Below are positions 18,413 to 28,649 of a stretch of DNA of 64,000 bases, one piece after another. The DNA is from Candidatus Cottocaccamicrobium excrementipullorum (GTDB lineage Bacteria > Bacillota > Clostridia > Lachnospirales > Lachnospiraceae), in NCBI GenBank assembly GCA_018713255.1, contig DVFL01000029.1:104517-168516 (forward strand), written 5' to 3'. Position numbers and translations under genes: made by a program. Each line of letters starts with the position of its first letter. The stretch's first letter is position 1. Below the pieces are notes generated by a model that ran no database searches, was not told the DNA's origin, and saw only the letters and a program-made list of their open reading frames with translations.

Positions 18413-20689
18413 TTGATTTACATACCATATTATCATGCGTTGGCGCTGCCGGATGTTTCCTGCTATTTTCAGGTGGATTACCTAAACGGCATGTCGGATC
18501 AGCCGGTAAGCACCGGAGACAAAGTCTTGTTTTTAATGTTGAAAGAGGATAAAAAAGAAGGAGAAGAGATTTCTGCTGAAGATATATTTCCCATTGCAGT
18601 TCGCGGCGTTGTGGAAAGCATCGACAATGAATGGGCGTTGGTTCATACCACCAACCGGGTAAATCTGGATTCCATTCAGATTGAGGGAAAGAACTTCCGC
18701 CTGGAAATGCGGATGCGGCCAGATATTGACGATCTGGACCCGGACGAGAGAAAGGAACGGTTCCAGCGGATGCGTTCGGCCATGCTTCAGACCCTGCAGG
18801 GAAGCCAGTGGATGGAAGGCGCCAGAAGCCATATGCTTCGCTGGAAAAATATGAATGAGATTTTATCCTTCACTTCAGCTTTTCTTCACATCAGCAACGA
18901 AGAAAAATTCGCCATTCTGCGGGAAGATTCCGTTGCCAGAAGAACAGAGCTGATGGAGAAGGTTTTTTATGCTTCTCTGGAATTATATAAAGTGGAGAAT
19001 GAAGCGCAGAATGCCCAGCAGCAGTCCAATGAAAAGCTTTACCGGGAGCAGGCCATCCGCAGGCAGATTGATTTTCTGCAGAAGGAGCTGGATGAGCTTC
19101 ATCCGGAAAATGTGACGGACATTCAGAAGTTTGAACAGAAAATCCGGGAATCCGGCATGAACGATACGGCCAGGGCTGAAGCGGAGAAGGTACTGAACCG
19201 GATCCGTCAGGAAGGCCAGGACAGCCATGAATACGGCATGCTTTACGATTATCTGGATTTTGTGACAGGACTTTCCTGGAAGAAGGAAGAAGCCCAGCCC
19301 ATAGATCTTGCAGAAGCCAGGAGGGTCTTAGATGAAGAGCATTTTGGCCTGAAAAAGACGAAGGAAAGGATTATCCAGCAGATCGCCGTTATGGCATTAA
19401 ATCAGAAGCAGTCTGGTTCCATCCTTTTGTTTGTGGGCGCTCCTGGAACGGGGAAAACCAGCATTGGGCAGAGCATTGCCAAGGCATTAAAACGGAAATA
19501 TGTGCGGATTAGTCTGGGCGGCGTCCGGGATGAGGCGGAGATCAGAGGTCACCGCCGTACTTATATCGGCGCCATGCCAGGGCGGATTATGGATGGAATC
19601 CGCCGCAGCGGTGTTTCAAATCCGGTAATGGTGCTGGACGAGGTGGACAAGCTGACAGGAGGGTATAACGGGGATCCTTCCAGCGCGCTGCTGGAGGTTC
19701 TTGATCCGGAGCAGAATTCTACATTTACAGACCACTACATGAATGTTCCCTATGACCTGTCAGATGTACTGTTTGTCTGCACGGCGAACACCACAGACAC
19801 CATTCCTGAACCTTTATTAAACCGGATGGAAGTGATTTCCTTCCCAGGATATTCTGCTTTGGAAAAATTCCAGATCGCCAGACGCCACCTTCTTCCCAAG
19901 GCGATGGAGAAGGCGGGAATGGGAGAAGAAAGCCTTGAGATCAGTGATGAAGCCTTAAAGGCAGTGATTTCCGATTATACCATGGAAGCTGGAGTACGTG
20001 GGCTGAAAAACCGTCTGGACACCTTATGCCGTGGGGCGGCGGTAAAGATTGTCAGCGGAATCTGCCAGAAGGTGGAGATTGAGGAGAAGGATCTGCGGGG
20101 ATATCTTGAAATGGCGCCGATCCGTCATGACCGCATTCTGGAAGCAAAGGCTCCCGGGGTGGTCACCGGCCTTGCCTGGACCCAGGCGGGAGGAGAGATC
20201 CTGTTCATTGAAACCTTGTTGACGGAAGGCAGCGGGAAGGTAGTGATTACTGGCCAGCTGGGAGATGTAATGAAAGAGTCGGTGCAGATTGCCTTAAGCC
20301 TGGTGAAATCCATGTTCCCAGAAAAGGCAGAGCTGTTTGCTCACCATGACCTTCATCTTCATGTTCCGGCGGGAGCAGTGCCAAAGGATGGCCCCTCAGC
20401 AGGGATTACCTTGACTACGGCTTTGGCCTCTCTGGTAACGGGAACCGCCGTAAATCCAGAGTATGCCATGACGGGAGAAGTATCTTTGCGGGGTGTGATC
20501 ATGCCTATCGGCGGGCTTCCGGAGAAATTGATGGCTGCTCAGCGGGCTGGGGTGAAACAAGTGTTTATCCCGGAGGAGAATCAGGATGATCTGGTGGATG
20601 TGGCAGAAGAGGTAAAAGCATCCTTAAAGATAGTTCCTGTGCATTATGTAAAAGAAGTACTGGAGCAGACCGGAATTCTTTCTTCATAA
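18413..20689 (+). CDS. lon: ATP-dependent endopeptidase La (Lon)
   Basis: 758 aa; Walker A GAPGTGKTS; Lon protease motif PKDGPSAGITLTTAL; TTG start preceded by ggaggtg. Confidence 0.95.
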   Translation: MIYIPYYHALALPDVSCYFQVDYLNGMSDQPVSTGDKVLFLMLKEDKKEGEEISAEDIFPIAVRGVVESIDNEWALVHTTNRVNLDSIQIEGKNFRLEMRMRPDIDDLDPDERKERFQRMRSAMLQTLQGSQWMEGARSHMLRWKNMNEILSFTSAFLHISNEEKFAILREDSVARRTELMEKVFYASLELYKVENEAQNAQQQSNEKLYREQAIRRQIDFLQKELDELHPENVTDIQKFEQKIRESGMNDTARAEAEKVLNRIRQEGQDSHEYGMLYDYLDFVTGLSWKKEEAQPIDLAEARRVLDEEHFGLKKTKERIIQQIAVMALNQKQSGSILLFVGAPGTGKTSIGQSIAKALKRKYVRISLGGVRDEAEIRGHRRTYIGAMPGRIMDGIRRSGVSNPVMVLDEVDKLTGGYNGDPSSALLEVLDPEQNSTFTDHYMNVPYDLSDVLFVCTANTTDTIPEPLLNRMEVISFPGYSALEKFQIARRHLLPKAMEKAGMGEESLEISDEALKAVISDYTMEAGVRGLKNRLDTLCRGAAVKIVSGICQKVEIEEKDLRGYLEMAPIRHDRILEAKAPGVVTGLAWTQAGGEILFIETLLTEGSGKVVITGQLGDVMKESVQIALSLVKSMFPEKAELFAHHDLHLHVPAGAVPKDGPSAGITLTTALASLVTGTAVNPEYAMTGEVSLRGVIMPIGGLPEKLMAAQRAGVKQVFIPEENQDDLVDVAEEVKASLKIVPVHYVKEVLEQTGILSS

Positions 20690-21008
20690 ACCTACCTTCA
20701 TGCGCCGGCAGCCGACGCTCCAGCCATCCTGCGAAAATCTTGGCGGCGCATTTGGCATCCCTGAATCATGCTGCCTATCCAATGGCGGACTTCTCCTGGC
20801 AACGGCAGGGTCCATCGGCGGGGGCTGGCCGTTTATATGGGCTGCTGCGGTCTGCGGCAGGTGTTCAGCAAAGACTGCGATGAGGAATCCAGCGGTGAGT
20901 ATGGTTTAAAATAAGGACAAAAAATCGTCCTAATTTGCCCGAAAGTCTTGAAAAGCTCTGAGGGTTCTTGTATAATGGAACAAGGACATGAGGAGGAGGG
21001 GAGACAGG

Positions 21009-21563
21009 ATGGAAGGTCAGATGAACGAAGAAATCCGCAATGAAATTCGGGAGGGATTTTCCCAGGTGCTGGAGCTTATGGCAGGGATGAATCACCGAAT
21101 TGGAAATTTGGAGACCCACATGAGTTCCATGGAAGACCATATGAGTTCTATAGAAACACGGATGGACTCCATGGAAACGCGGATGAGCTCTATAGAAACA
21201 CGGATGGATTCCATGGAAACACGGATGAGCTCTATAGAAACACGGATGGATTCTATGGAAACACGGATGAGTTCTATAGAAACACGGATGGATTCCATGG
21301 AAACACGCATGGACTCTATAGAGAATCAGCTGGGAGAGGTAAGCCAACGTTTAGGAAAAGTGGAAAATGATGTGCGGCAAATTAAGATTACTCAAGAAAC
21401 GGAGATCTTACCTAGACTGAATACAATCGAAAGCTGCTACACCGATACTTACAAGCGCTATGCAAAAGGAGCAGACAAAATTGAACAGATGGAAATGGAT
21501 ATCGGGATTCTTAAAATTGCAGTTTTGAATGGCAGCAGACGAAAGCTCAGGAGAAAAGCGTAA
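21009..21563 (+). CDS. Coiled-coil protein with tandem heptad repeats
   Basis: MSSIETRMDSMETR repeated; strong SD (aggagg) upstream of ATG 21009; no recognised domain. Confidence 0.75.
   Translation: MEGQMNEEIRNEIREGFSQVLELMAGMNHRIGNLETHMSSMEDHMSSIETRMDSMETRMSSIETRMDSMETRMSSIETRMDSMETRMSSIETRMDSMETRMDSIENQLGEVSQRLGKVENDVRQIKITQETEILPRLNTIESCYTDTYKRYAKGADKIEQMEMDIGILKIAVLNGSRRKLRRKA
21120..21329 (+). repeat. Ten tandem 21-bp units (five 42-bp pairs) inside the coiled-coil gene
   Basis: atgag[t/c]tc[c/t]atagaaacacgg / atgga[t/c]tc[c/t]atggaaacacgg alternate, in register, from 21120 to 21329. Confidence 0.9.
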
Positions 21564-21598
21564 ACGGAAAATATAAAATCATCCTTTGAAGGGAAAAA

Positions 21599-21648
21599 GC
21601 TGTCGCGTTGATGGTTAGAAAATCATCAATGCGGCGGCTCTTTTTTTT
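21599..21648 (+). terminator. Rho-independent terminator
   Basis: gctgtcgcgttgatggttagaaaatcatcaatgcggcggc followed by T8. Confidence 0.8.
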
Positions 21649-21726
21649 GTACTTTTTAGTGACCAGAAAATAAGAATACCGCTTGCCAGACCAGAAACTT
21701 CCAGGTAAAATAGTAACCGTTCAGCG

Positions 21727-21749
21727 AAAAACGGATTAAGCCGTTTTTT
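21727..21749 (+). terminator. Terminator-like hairpin upstream of ABC-F gene (possible attenuator)
   Basis: aaaaacgg attaag ccgtttttt, 34 bp upstream of the ABC-F ATG. Confidence 0.5.
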
Positions 21750-21782
21750 CGGCGGCAGAATATTGAATAAAGGAATATACAC

Positions 21783-23339
21783 ATGAGCATATTAAACGTA
21801 GAACATTTAAGCCATGGCTTCGGAGACCGAGCCATTTTTCAGGATGTGTCCTTTCGCCTGTTGAAGGGCGAGCATATCGGCCTTATCGGCGCCAACGGGG
21901 AAGGAAAATCCACGTTTATGAGCATTATTACAGGACAGATGCAGCCAGAGGAAGGAAAGGTTGAGTGGGCCAAACATGTGCGTACCGGGTATTTGGATCA
22001 GCATGCCGTGCTGCAGCCGGGAATGACCATCCGGGATGTGTTAAAAAGCGCCTATGCCTTCCTTTTCGATCTGGAAGAGCAGATGAACCAGCTGTGCGGC
22101 CGTATGGGAGAAATGGATGAGGAGGAGCTTTCCAGTGCCATGGAAGAGCTGGGAACCATTCAGGATCTTCTGATGGTTCATGATTTTTATCTGATTGATT
22201 CTAAGGTGGAGGAAATTGCCAGGGCTTTTGAGCTGACGGAGCTGGGACTGGACCGGGATGTGACAGAGCTTTCCGGCGGACAGAGAACAAAGGTCCTTTT
22301 AGCAAAGCTCCTTCTAGAAAAGCCGGACATCCTGCTTCTGGACGAGCCTACCAATTATTTGGATGAGCAGCATATCCAGTGGCTTACCCGCTACCTTCAG
22401 GAATATGAAAACGCTTTTATTTTAATCTCCCACGATATTCCTTTTTTAAACAGCGTGGTAAATATAATCTATCATATGGAAAACCAGAAATTGGACCGGT
22501 ATGTGGGAGATTATGAAAAATTTCGTCAGGTATACGAAATGAAGAAATCTCAGCTGGAGGCGGCCTACCGGCGCCAGCAGCAGGAAATTTCTCAGCTGGA
22601 GGATTTTGTGGCCAGAAATAAGGCCCGGGTGGCAACCCGCAACATGGCTATGTCCCGGCAGAAAAAGCTGGATAAGATGGAAGTGATTCAGCTGGCGAAA
22701 GAGAAACCGAAACCGGAATTTCATTTTCTGACGGCCAGAACCTCAGGAAAGTTGGTGGTGGAGACGAAGGATCTGGTGATCGGGTACGACGAGCCCTTGT
22801 CCAGGCCCCTTAACCTTATGGTTGAGCGGGGGGAACGTCTGGTGCTTAAAGGCGCCAACGGCATCGGAAAAACTACCTTATTCAAAACGATCCTGGGACA
22901 GGTTCCGCCGATTTCCGGAACGACGGAACTGGGAGATTACCTGGAAATCGGTTATTTTGAACAGGAGGCCGATCCCAATAATACCAATACCTGTATTGAA
23001 GAGCTGTGGAAGGAATTCCCTTCCTACACCCAGTATCAGGTGCGCTCTGCATTGGCAAAATGCGGCCTGACCACGAAAAACATTGAAAGCCAGGTGAGGG
23101 TTCTTTCTGGAGGTGAACAGGCTAAGTTAAGATTATGCAAGCTGATTAACCGGGAGAGCAATGTGCTGTTTTTGGATGAGCCGACTAACCATCTTGATCC
23201 GGAAGCCAAGGAGGAGCTGAAAAGGGCGCTGAAGGAATATAAAGGCACCATTATTCTCACCTGCCATGAGCCGGAATTTTACCAGGAAATCGGCGCCCGT
23301 GTGCTGGATTGTGCTCAATGGTCTTTGCGGATTAATTAA
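21783..23339 (+). CDS. ABC-F family ATPase
   Basis: Two ABC domains (GANGEGKST, LSGGQRTKV, LLLDEPTNYLD; GANGIGKTT, LSGGEQAKLRL, LFLDEPTNHLD), no TM segments. Confidence 0.95.
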   Translation: MSILNVEHLSHGFGDRAIFQDVSFRLLKGEHIGLIGANGEGKSTFMSIITGQMQPEEGKVEWAKHVRTGYLDQHAVLQPGMTIRDVLKSAYAFLFDLEEQMNQLCGRMGEMDEEELSSAMEELGTIQDLLMVHDFYLIDSKVEEIARAFELTELGLDRDVTELSGGQRTKVLLAKLLLEKPDILLLDEPTNYLDEQHIQWLTRYLQEYENAFILISHDIPFLNSVVNIIYHMENQKLDRYVGDYEKFRQVYEMKKSQLEAAYRRQQQEISQLEDFVARNKARVATRNMAMSRQKKLDKMEVIQLAKEKPKPEFHFLTARTSGKLVVETKDLVIGYDEPLSRPLNLMVERGERLVLKGANGIGKTTLFKTILGQVPPISGTTELGDYLEIGYFEQEADPNNTNTCIEELWKEFPSYTQYQVRSALAKCGLTTKNIESQVRVLSGGEQAKLRLCKLINRESNVLFLDEPTNHLDPEAKEELKRALKEYKGTIILTCHEPEFYQEIGARVLDCAQWSLRIN

Positions 23340-23357
23340 GAGAAGGAGCGATAAGCA

Positions 23358-24854
23358 ATGAAAAGAGCATTTGATGAATTAAAACCGTATCTGGATCAGG
23401 CCATGGCGTTAAATACGGCTTTGGTTTTGTTCGAATGGGACAATGAAACACTGGCGCCGGAGGAAGCCGGGGGCCTTACAGGAAGAGTTATTGGGTTGTT
23501 GTCCGGCCAGTATTTTCAGGCGGTAAACAATGAACAAGTGGTCGCCCTGGCAAAACAGTGTGAAGCAGAAGGCAATCTTACGGAGGCGGAAGCGGCTCAG
23601 GTGAAGGAACTGGAAAAGGAGCTGGAAAAGCTGTCTCATATTCCGCGGAAAGAATACGAAGAGTTTGCCCGTCTTACTGCAGAGTCCACCAGAGTATGGG
23701 CGAAGGCAAAAGAAACTAATGATTTTTCCTGCTTTGCGCCGGTGCTAAAAAAGGTGCTGGAATATCAGAAAAAGTTTGCCGGCTACCGGGCTAAGGCCGG
23801 GGAGAAGCTGATGGATGTGATGCTTAAAGATTATGAGCCTGGTTTTACCACAGAACTTCTAGATCAGTTTTTTGATGTGATCCGCAGAGAGATCGTTCCC
23901 CTTTTCCATGAAGTGAGAGACAGCAAAGTTCAGATTCCTGATGAATTTCTTACGGGAGACTTTTCTGATGAAACCCAGGAAAAAATCGGCCGTTTTGTGG
24001 CAGAGTACACAGGATTTGATTTTCGGAAGGGTGTGATGGCTGTAAGCGCCCATCCCTTTACCACCAATCTTCATAATAAGGATGTGCGGATTACCACCCA
24101 CTATACCAACCGGCTGGACAGCTCGCTGTTCTCCATTATCCATGAGACGGGACACGCTATTTACGAGTTTGGCATCAGAGATGATTTGACCCAAACCATG
24201 GTTGGACAAGGCGCCTCCATGGCAATGCATGAATCACAGTCCCGGTTCTTTGAAAATATTATCGGGCGGAGCAGAAGCTTCTGGGAGCCTATTTATCCTA
24301 AGCTTCAGGAGGCTTTCTCAGAGAATCTGGGCAAGGTTTCGCTGGAGGAGTTTGTGAAAGCGGTGAATAAGGCTCAGGCTGGATTGATTCGGACGGAAGC
24401 GGATGAATTGACTTACAGCCTGCACATTCTGGTGCGCTATGAGCTGGAAAAAGAGCTGATTGAGGGGAATCTCCAGGTAGAAGATCTGCCCGGCGCCTGG
24501 GCGGACAAGTATGAGGAGTATTTGGGGATTCGCCCAGAAACCGTAGCAGAGGGAGTGCTCCAGGATATTCATTGGTCCCAGGGATCCTTCGGTTACTTCC
24601 CTTCTTATGCTCTGGGAAATGCTTTTGGCGCCCAGCTGTATTACCACATGAAGAAAGAAATGGATATAGATGGGCTTTTGGCTGCCGGGAAGCTTTCTGT
24701 GATTCGGGACTATCTCAGAGAGCATGTTCACCAGTACGGCAAGCTTAAAGACAGCCGGCAGATCCTCAAGGATGCCACGGGAGAGGATTTTGACCCTGGC
24801 TATTATGTAAAATACCTGAAAGAGAAGTATAAAGCTCTGTATCAGCTTTCCTGA
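23358..24854 (+). CDS. M32 family metallocarboxypeptidase
   Basis: 498 aa; FSIIHETGHAIYEFG zinc motif, HESQSRFFEN, IRTEADELTYSLHI. Confidence 0.93.
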   Translation: MKRAFDELKPYLDQAMALNTALVLFEWDNETLAPEEAGGLTGRVIGLLSGQYFQAVNNEQVVALAKQCEAEGNLTEAEAAQVKELEKELEKLSHIPRKEYEEFARLTAESTRVWAKAKETNDFSCFAPVLKKVLEYQKKFAGYRAKAGEKLMDVMLKDYEPGFTTELLDQFFDVIRREIVPLFHEVRDSKVQIPDEFLTGDFSDETQEKIGRFVAEYTGFDFRKGVMAVSAHPFTTNLHNKDVRITTHYTNRLDSSLFSIIHETGHAIYEFGIRDDLTQTMVGQGASMAMHESQSRFFENIIGRSRSFWEPIYPKLQEAFSENLGKVSLEEFVKAVNKAQAGLIRTEADELTYSLHILVRYELEKELIEGNLQVEDLPGAWADKYEEYLGIRPETVAEGVLQDIHWSQGSFGYFPSYALGNAFGAQLYYHMKKEMDIDGLLAAGKLSVIRDYLREHVHQYGKLKDSRQILKDATGEDFDPGYYVKYLKEKYKALYQLS

Positions 24855-24880
24855 TTCCGGGCAAAAGTGAGGAAATAATC

Positions 24881-25729
24881 ATGGATTACGAGATGATAGT
24901 ATTGGACCTGGATGGGACGCTGACCAACCGGGACAAGATCATTACCCCGAGAACAAAGGCGGATTTGATGGAAGCGATGGAGCGGGGGAAAAAAGTGGTG
25001 CTGGCTTCTGGACGTCCGGTTTACGGCGTGATGCCTTTGGCCAGGGAGCTTAAGCTGGCGGAGTACGGAGGATATATTCTGGCGTATAACGGCGGCGTCA
25101 TTTTGGACTGCAGAACAGAGGAGATGGTTTTTAGCCGTATGCTTCCGCCGGAATCCAATCATCGAATTATGCAGCTGGCCCTGGAGAACCGGGTAGATTT
25201 TCTTACTTATGATGGAGAAGTGATTCTTACCAGCAATGAGGAAAATCCATATGCAAAACTGGAATCATCGATTAATCATTTGCGGCTTCATCAGCTGGAG
25301 ATTGATGAATTTTTTGCAAAGGTAAATTTCCCGGTGCCTAAGTTTATTATGCTGGATGATGGAGATTATCTGGCTATGGTAGAGCCAAAGGTGAAGGCAG
25401 CTCTGGGAAAGAATTTCAGCGTTTATCGGTCAGAACCGTACTTTCTGGAGGTTCTTCCCCAGGGGGTGGATAAGGCCAAAAGCTTGGAGAGACTTTTAGA
25501 GGTGCTGGGACTTTCACGGGAGCAGATGATTGCCTGTGGAGATGGATATAATGATTTGTCTATGATCCGGTTTGCCGGTCTTGGAGTAGCCATGGAAAAC
25601 GCAGTACTTCCTGTGCGCAAGGAAGCCGATTATATTACCGCATCCAACAATGAGGACGGCGTGGGCTTAGTGGTGGAAAAGTTCATGCTGAAGGGGAAAA
25701 GTCAGAACAATCCAGACCAAAAGACATGA
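24881..25729 (+). CDS. Cof-type HAD-IIB hydrolase
   Basis: DLDGTLTN, ASGRP, ACGDGYNDLSMI. Confidence 0.93.
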   Translation: MDYEMIVLDLDGTLTNRDKIITPRTKADLMEAMERGKKVVLASGRPVYGVMPLARELKLAEYGGYILAYNGGVILDCRTEEMVFSRMLPPESNHRIMQLALENRVDFLTYDGEVILTSNEENPYAKLESSINHLRLHQLEIDEFFAKVNFPVPKFIMLDDGDYLAMVEPKVKAALGKNFSVYRSEPYFLEVLPQGVDKAKSLERLLEVLGLSREQMIACGDGYNDLSMIRFAGLGVAMENAVLPVRKEADYITASNNEDGVGLVVEKFMLKGKSQNNPDQKT

Positions 25730-25846
25730 AAAGTTGTCTAATTTTACCAGGGAGGTCTGGAGAGATCATTTAGAAATATTCACAAAATCTTACTTTTTTT
25801 AAAGAATTGCTGACATTTTCCGTCAAAAACTGATAAAATAGAAGTG

Positions 25847-25900
25847 ACGGTCCAGGGCAAGGTGAAAATAGTTGTTTTCCGTCAAGATGTCATGGACCGT
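25847..25900 (+). other. Inverted repeat in carD 5' leader
   Basis: acggtcca (25847-25854) / tggaccgt (25893-25900) with inner gaaaa...ttttc. Confidence 0.45.
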
Positions 25901-25925
25901 TACAATATAAAGAAAGGAAGAGCGT

Positions 25926-26417
25926 ATGTTTAAAAAAGGTGATTTTGTGATTTATGAAACTGCAGGTGTATGCCAGGTCACGGACATCAGTACAGTAGAC
26001 ATTAAAGGGATTGCCCCTGACCGGCTGTTTTATTTCTTGGAGCCGCTTCATTCTAAAGGAAGCCGTCTTTATATTCCGGTGGAAAACCACAAAAGCCGGA
26101 TGCGGCCTCTTCTTTCTCAGCAGGAGGCGGGAGAGCTGATCAGCAGCGCCGGTGATCTTGGCGATCTTTCGGTACCGGATGAAAAGCACAGGGAAGAAAA
26201 TTACAAAGAAGCCCTGAAAAGCTGCGACTGCCGTGAATGGGTAAAAGTCATTAATACTCTTCGCCACCGGAAAGCGGAGAGAATCAGCCGGGGGAAAAAG
26301 CTTCCATCCATGGATGCCCGGTATTTGAAAATTGCGGAAGAGTGTCTTTATACAGAACTTTCTCTGGTCTTAGATCTGCCTGAAGAAAAAATTCAGTCTC
26401 TGATTCAAAACGACTAA
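25926..26417 (+). CDS. CarD family transcriptional regulator
   Basis: MFKKGDFVIYETAGVCQVTDISTVDIKGIAPDRLFYFLEPLHSKGSRLYIPVEN. Confidence 0.9.
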   Translation: MFKKGDFVIYETAGVCQVTDISTVDIKGIAPDRLFYFLEPLHSKGSRLYIPVENHKSRMRPLLSQQEAGELISSAGDLGDLSVPDEKHREENYKEALKSCDCREWVKVINTLRHRKAERISRGKKLPSMDARYLKIAEECLYTELSLVLDLPEEKIQSLIQND

Positions 26418-26538
26418 AAGCCCCAAAATATGGAAAGATTCATGCTGGTGTTCTCCTTTATTTTGTGCTATACTAGCATCAGACAGGTTTTCTGCGGCAA
26501 TGTCCGGCAGGAAGCACAGAGTGAGGAGATGATTGTTT

Positions 26539-26967
26539 ATGAAGCTGCAGGCCTACGAACATAAAACCCAGTATTATGAAACGGATCAGATGGGGATCAT
26601 TCACCATTCTAATTATATCCGCTGGTTTGAGGAAGCCAGAACTGATCTGATGCGTCAGATGGGGATTGGCTATGAAGAGATGGAAGAACAGGGGATTATC
26701 AGCCCTGTACTTTCGGTTACCTGTGAGTACAAATCCATGAGCCATTTTGGCGATACGGTTCTGATCATTCCAATTTTAAAATATTATAATGGAATTAAGA
26801 TGACCATCGAATACTCTGTTACGGATAAGGAGACAGGGGAGCTTCGCTGTGTAGGTGAAACCCGGCACTGTTTCTTGAACCGTGACGGGAAACCGGTATC
26901 CTTAAAGAAGGTTTATCTGGAGATGGATGAGATGTTCCAGAAGGCTCTTCCCCAGAAAGAGGATTAA
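26539..26967 (+). CDS. Acyl-CoA thioesterase (4HBT/YbgC type)
   Basis: YYETDQMGIIHHSNYIRWFEEARTDLM hotdog active-site motif. Confidence 0.93.
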   Translation: MKLQAYEHKTQYYETDQMGIIHHSNYIRWFEEARTDLMRQMGIGYEEMEEQGIISPVLSVTCEYKSMSHFGDTVLIIPILKYYNGIKMTIEYSVTDKETGELRCVGETRHCFLNRDGKPVSLKKVYLEMDEMFQKALPQKED

Positions 26968-27026
26968 TTGATGTCATACGAAAGAAAAGAGGCGCAAAAG
27001 ACCATTAGAGAAAGGATTTTGAATTC

Positions 27027-28013
27027 ATGAAGTTAGGCGTAGTTGGAAACGGCAAGATTGTAAAACGGCTGCTGGAGGACGTCCACAATCTTCCGGACAT
27101 TAACGTTCATGCCATCTGCGTTCGGGAGAAAAGTCTTCAGGAGGGAAGGATGCTGGCTGACCGCTGGCGGATTCGGGAAATTTATACAGAATATTCCGTG
27201 TTCCTGACCAGAACGGATGTGGATACAGTTTATATCGGCATTATCAGCAGCCTTCATTACGCCTATGCCAAAATGGCCCTGGAAGCGGGAAAGAACGTGA
27301 TCTGTGAGAAACCGTTTACCACAGAATACGATGAGGCATTGGAATTGATTAACCTGGCCAAAAAAAAGAACTTGTTTCTGTGGGAAGCTTGTAAGATTCC
27401 TTACTCCCGAAGTTTTCGGGCGATTAAAGAGAACCTTGGGCTGGCAGGTGCGGTGAAACTGGTGCAGTGCAATTATTCCCAGTATTCCAGCCGGTATGAT
27501 GCATATAAAGAACAAAAAGTGCTCCCAGCCTTCGACCCCTCTCTTTCTGGAGGCTGTCTTTACGATATTAACATGTACAATATCCATTTTGTGGCGGCGC
27601 TGTTTGGCCGGCCGAAGTGGGTGCGTTATGCGGCGAATCTGGGGTTTAACGGAGTGGACACCTCTGGAATTGTGACCATGGGATATGATGGATTTCAGGC
27701 GGTGTGCTGCGGAGCGAAGGATTCGGACAGTCCCTGTTTTGCCATGGTTCAGGGAGATAAGGGCTGCCTTAAGCTGGATGGGGCGGCCAGCGCCGCTTCT
27801 GGAGCTTGGTTTTTAACTAAGGAAGAAGAAAAATTGCTGTGCCAGGAGAGTGATCCCAGTTCTCTGGCGCCGGAGATGGGAGAGTTTGCCAGACAGCTTC
27901 GGGAGAAGGATTATCCCTCCTGCTATGATATGCTGGGGCAGACTCTTTTAGTGATGGAGATTCTGGTGACCGCCAGAAAGGATGCGGGAATTGTTTTTGG
28001 CACAGATTTATAG
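27027..28013 (+). CDS. Gfo/Idh/MocA family oxidoreductase
   Basis: N-terminal Rossmann fold (GVVGNGKIVKRLLED), CEKPFTTEYDEA. Confidence 0.9.
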   Translation: MKLGVVGNGKIVKRLLEDVHNLPDINVHAICVREKSLQEGRMLADRWRIREIYTEYSVFLTRTDVDTVYIGIISSLHYAYAKMALEAGKNVICEKPFTTEYDEALELINLAKKKNLFLWEACKIPYSRSFRAIKENLGLAGAVKLVQCNYSQYSSRYDAYKEQKVLPAFDPSLSGGCLYDINMYNIHFVAALFGRPKWVRYAANLGFNGVDTSGIVTMGYDGFQAVCCGAKDSDSPCFAMVQGDKGCLKLDGAASAASGAWFLTKEEEKLLCQESDPSSLAPEMGEFARQLREKDYPSCYDMLGQTLLVMEILVTARKDAGIVFGTDL

Positions 28014-28072
28014 GGGAAAAGCTTGTTTTTCAAGATTTTTCCCTGGAAAATCAGAAGCAGGAAGGAGACTTC

Positions 28073-28597
28073 ATGGAGTTTGCCATTCTTTATTGGCTGC
28101 AGGGGCTCCACGGGCCTGTGCTTGACCGGCTGATGGTGGGGATCACCAATCTGGGAAATGGAGGCTGGCTCTGGATTGTATTGGGGGCGGTTCTGCTCTT
28201 TGGAAAAAGGACCAGGAGATGGGGGGCCGCCATTCTTTTCTCTTTGCTGGCAGGATTTTTGCTGGGGAACTGTTTCCTCAAGAACGTTGTGGGGAGAGAC
28301 CGCCCTTGTTGGCTGGATCAGCAGGTGGCGTTATTGATTGCCAGCCCCCGGGATTATTCCTTCCCTTCAGGACATACGCTGGCTGCCTTTGAAGGCGCGT
28401 TCAGCGTATTTTTCTATGATCGCAGATGGGGAGGAATTTTCCTTATTCTGGCGGTGGCGATTGCCTTTTCCAGGCTGTATTTGTTTGTCCATTTTCCCAC
28501 AGATGTGCTGGCTGGAGCGATTATGGGCATCCTCATTGCAGCAGCAGTACATTGGCTGCTTTCCCGGATTTATCCTGAAAAAAGCCCAAAGCAGTAA
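28073..28597 (+). CDS. PAP2 family phosphatase
   Basis: GRDRPCW, FPSGHTLAAF, RLYLFVHFPTDVLAG motifs. Confidence 0.93.
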   Translation: MEFAILYWLQGLHGPVLDRLMVGITNLGNGGWLWIVLGAVLLFGKRTRRWGAAILFSLLAGFLLGNCFLKNVVGRDRPCWLDQQVALLIASPRDYSFPSGHTLAAFEGAFSVFFYDRRWGGIFLILAVAIAFSRLYLFVHFPTDVLAGAIMGILIAAAVHWLLSRIYPEKSPKQ

Positions 28598-28649
28598 AAA
28601 GTACTTGCATTTTTTGAGTGTTAGGTATACTCTTAAACAAAATAAAATC

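Noticed and set aside
20700-20909. 69-aa ORF between lon and the coiled-coil gene
   Set aside because: No recognisable domain or good SD. Possible decayed gene, since other frames contain stop-interrupted stretches, but nothing I could support.
21120-21329. CRISPR array
   Set aside because: Direct 21-bp units without unique spacers, in frame within a CDS; a protein repeat, not CRISPR.
20865-21347. 160-aa minus ORF of HPCFYR/IHPCFH repeats
   Set aside because: Exact antisense of the plus-strand heptad repeat; openness follows from the 21-bp periodicity. No SD or independent support seen.
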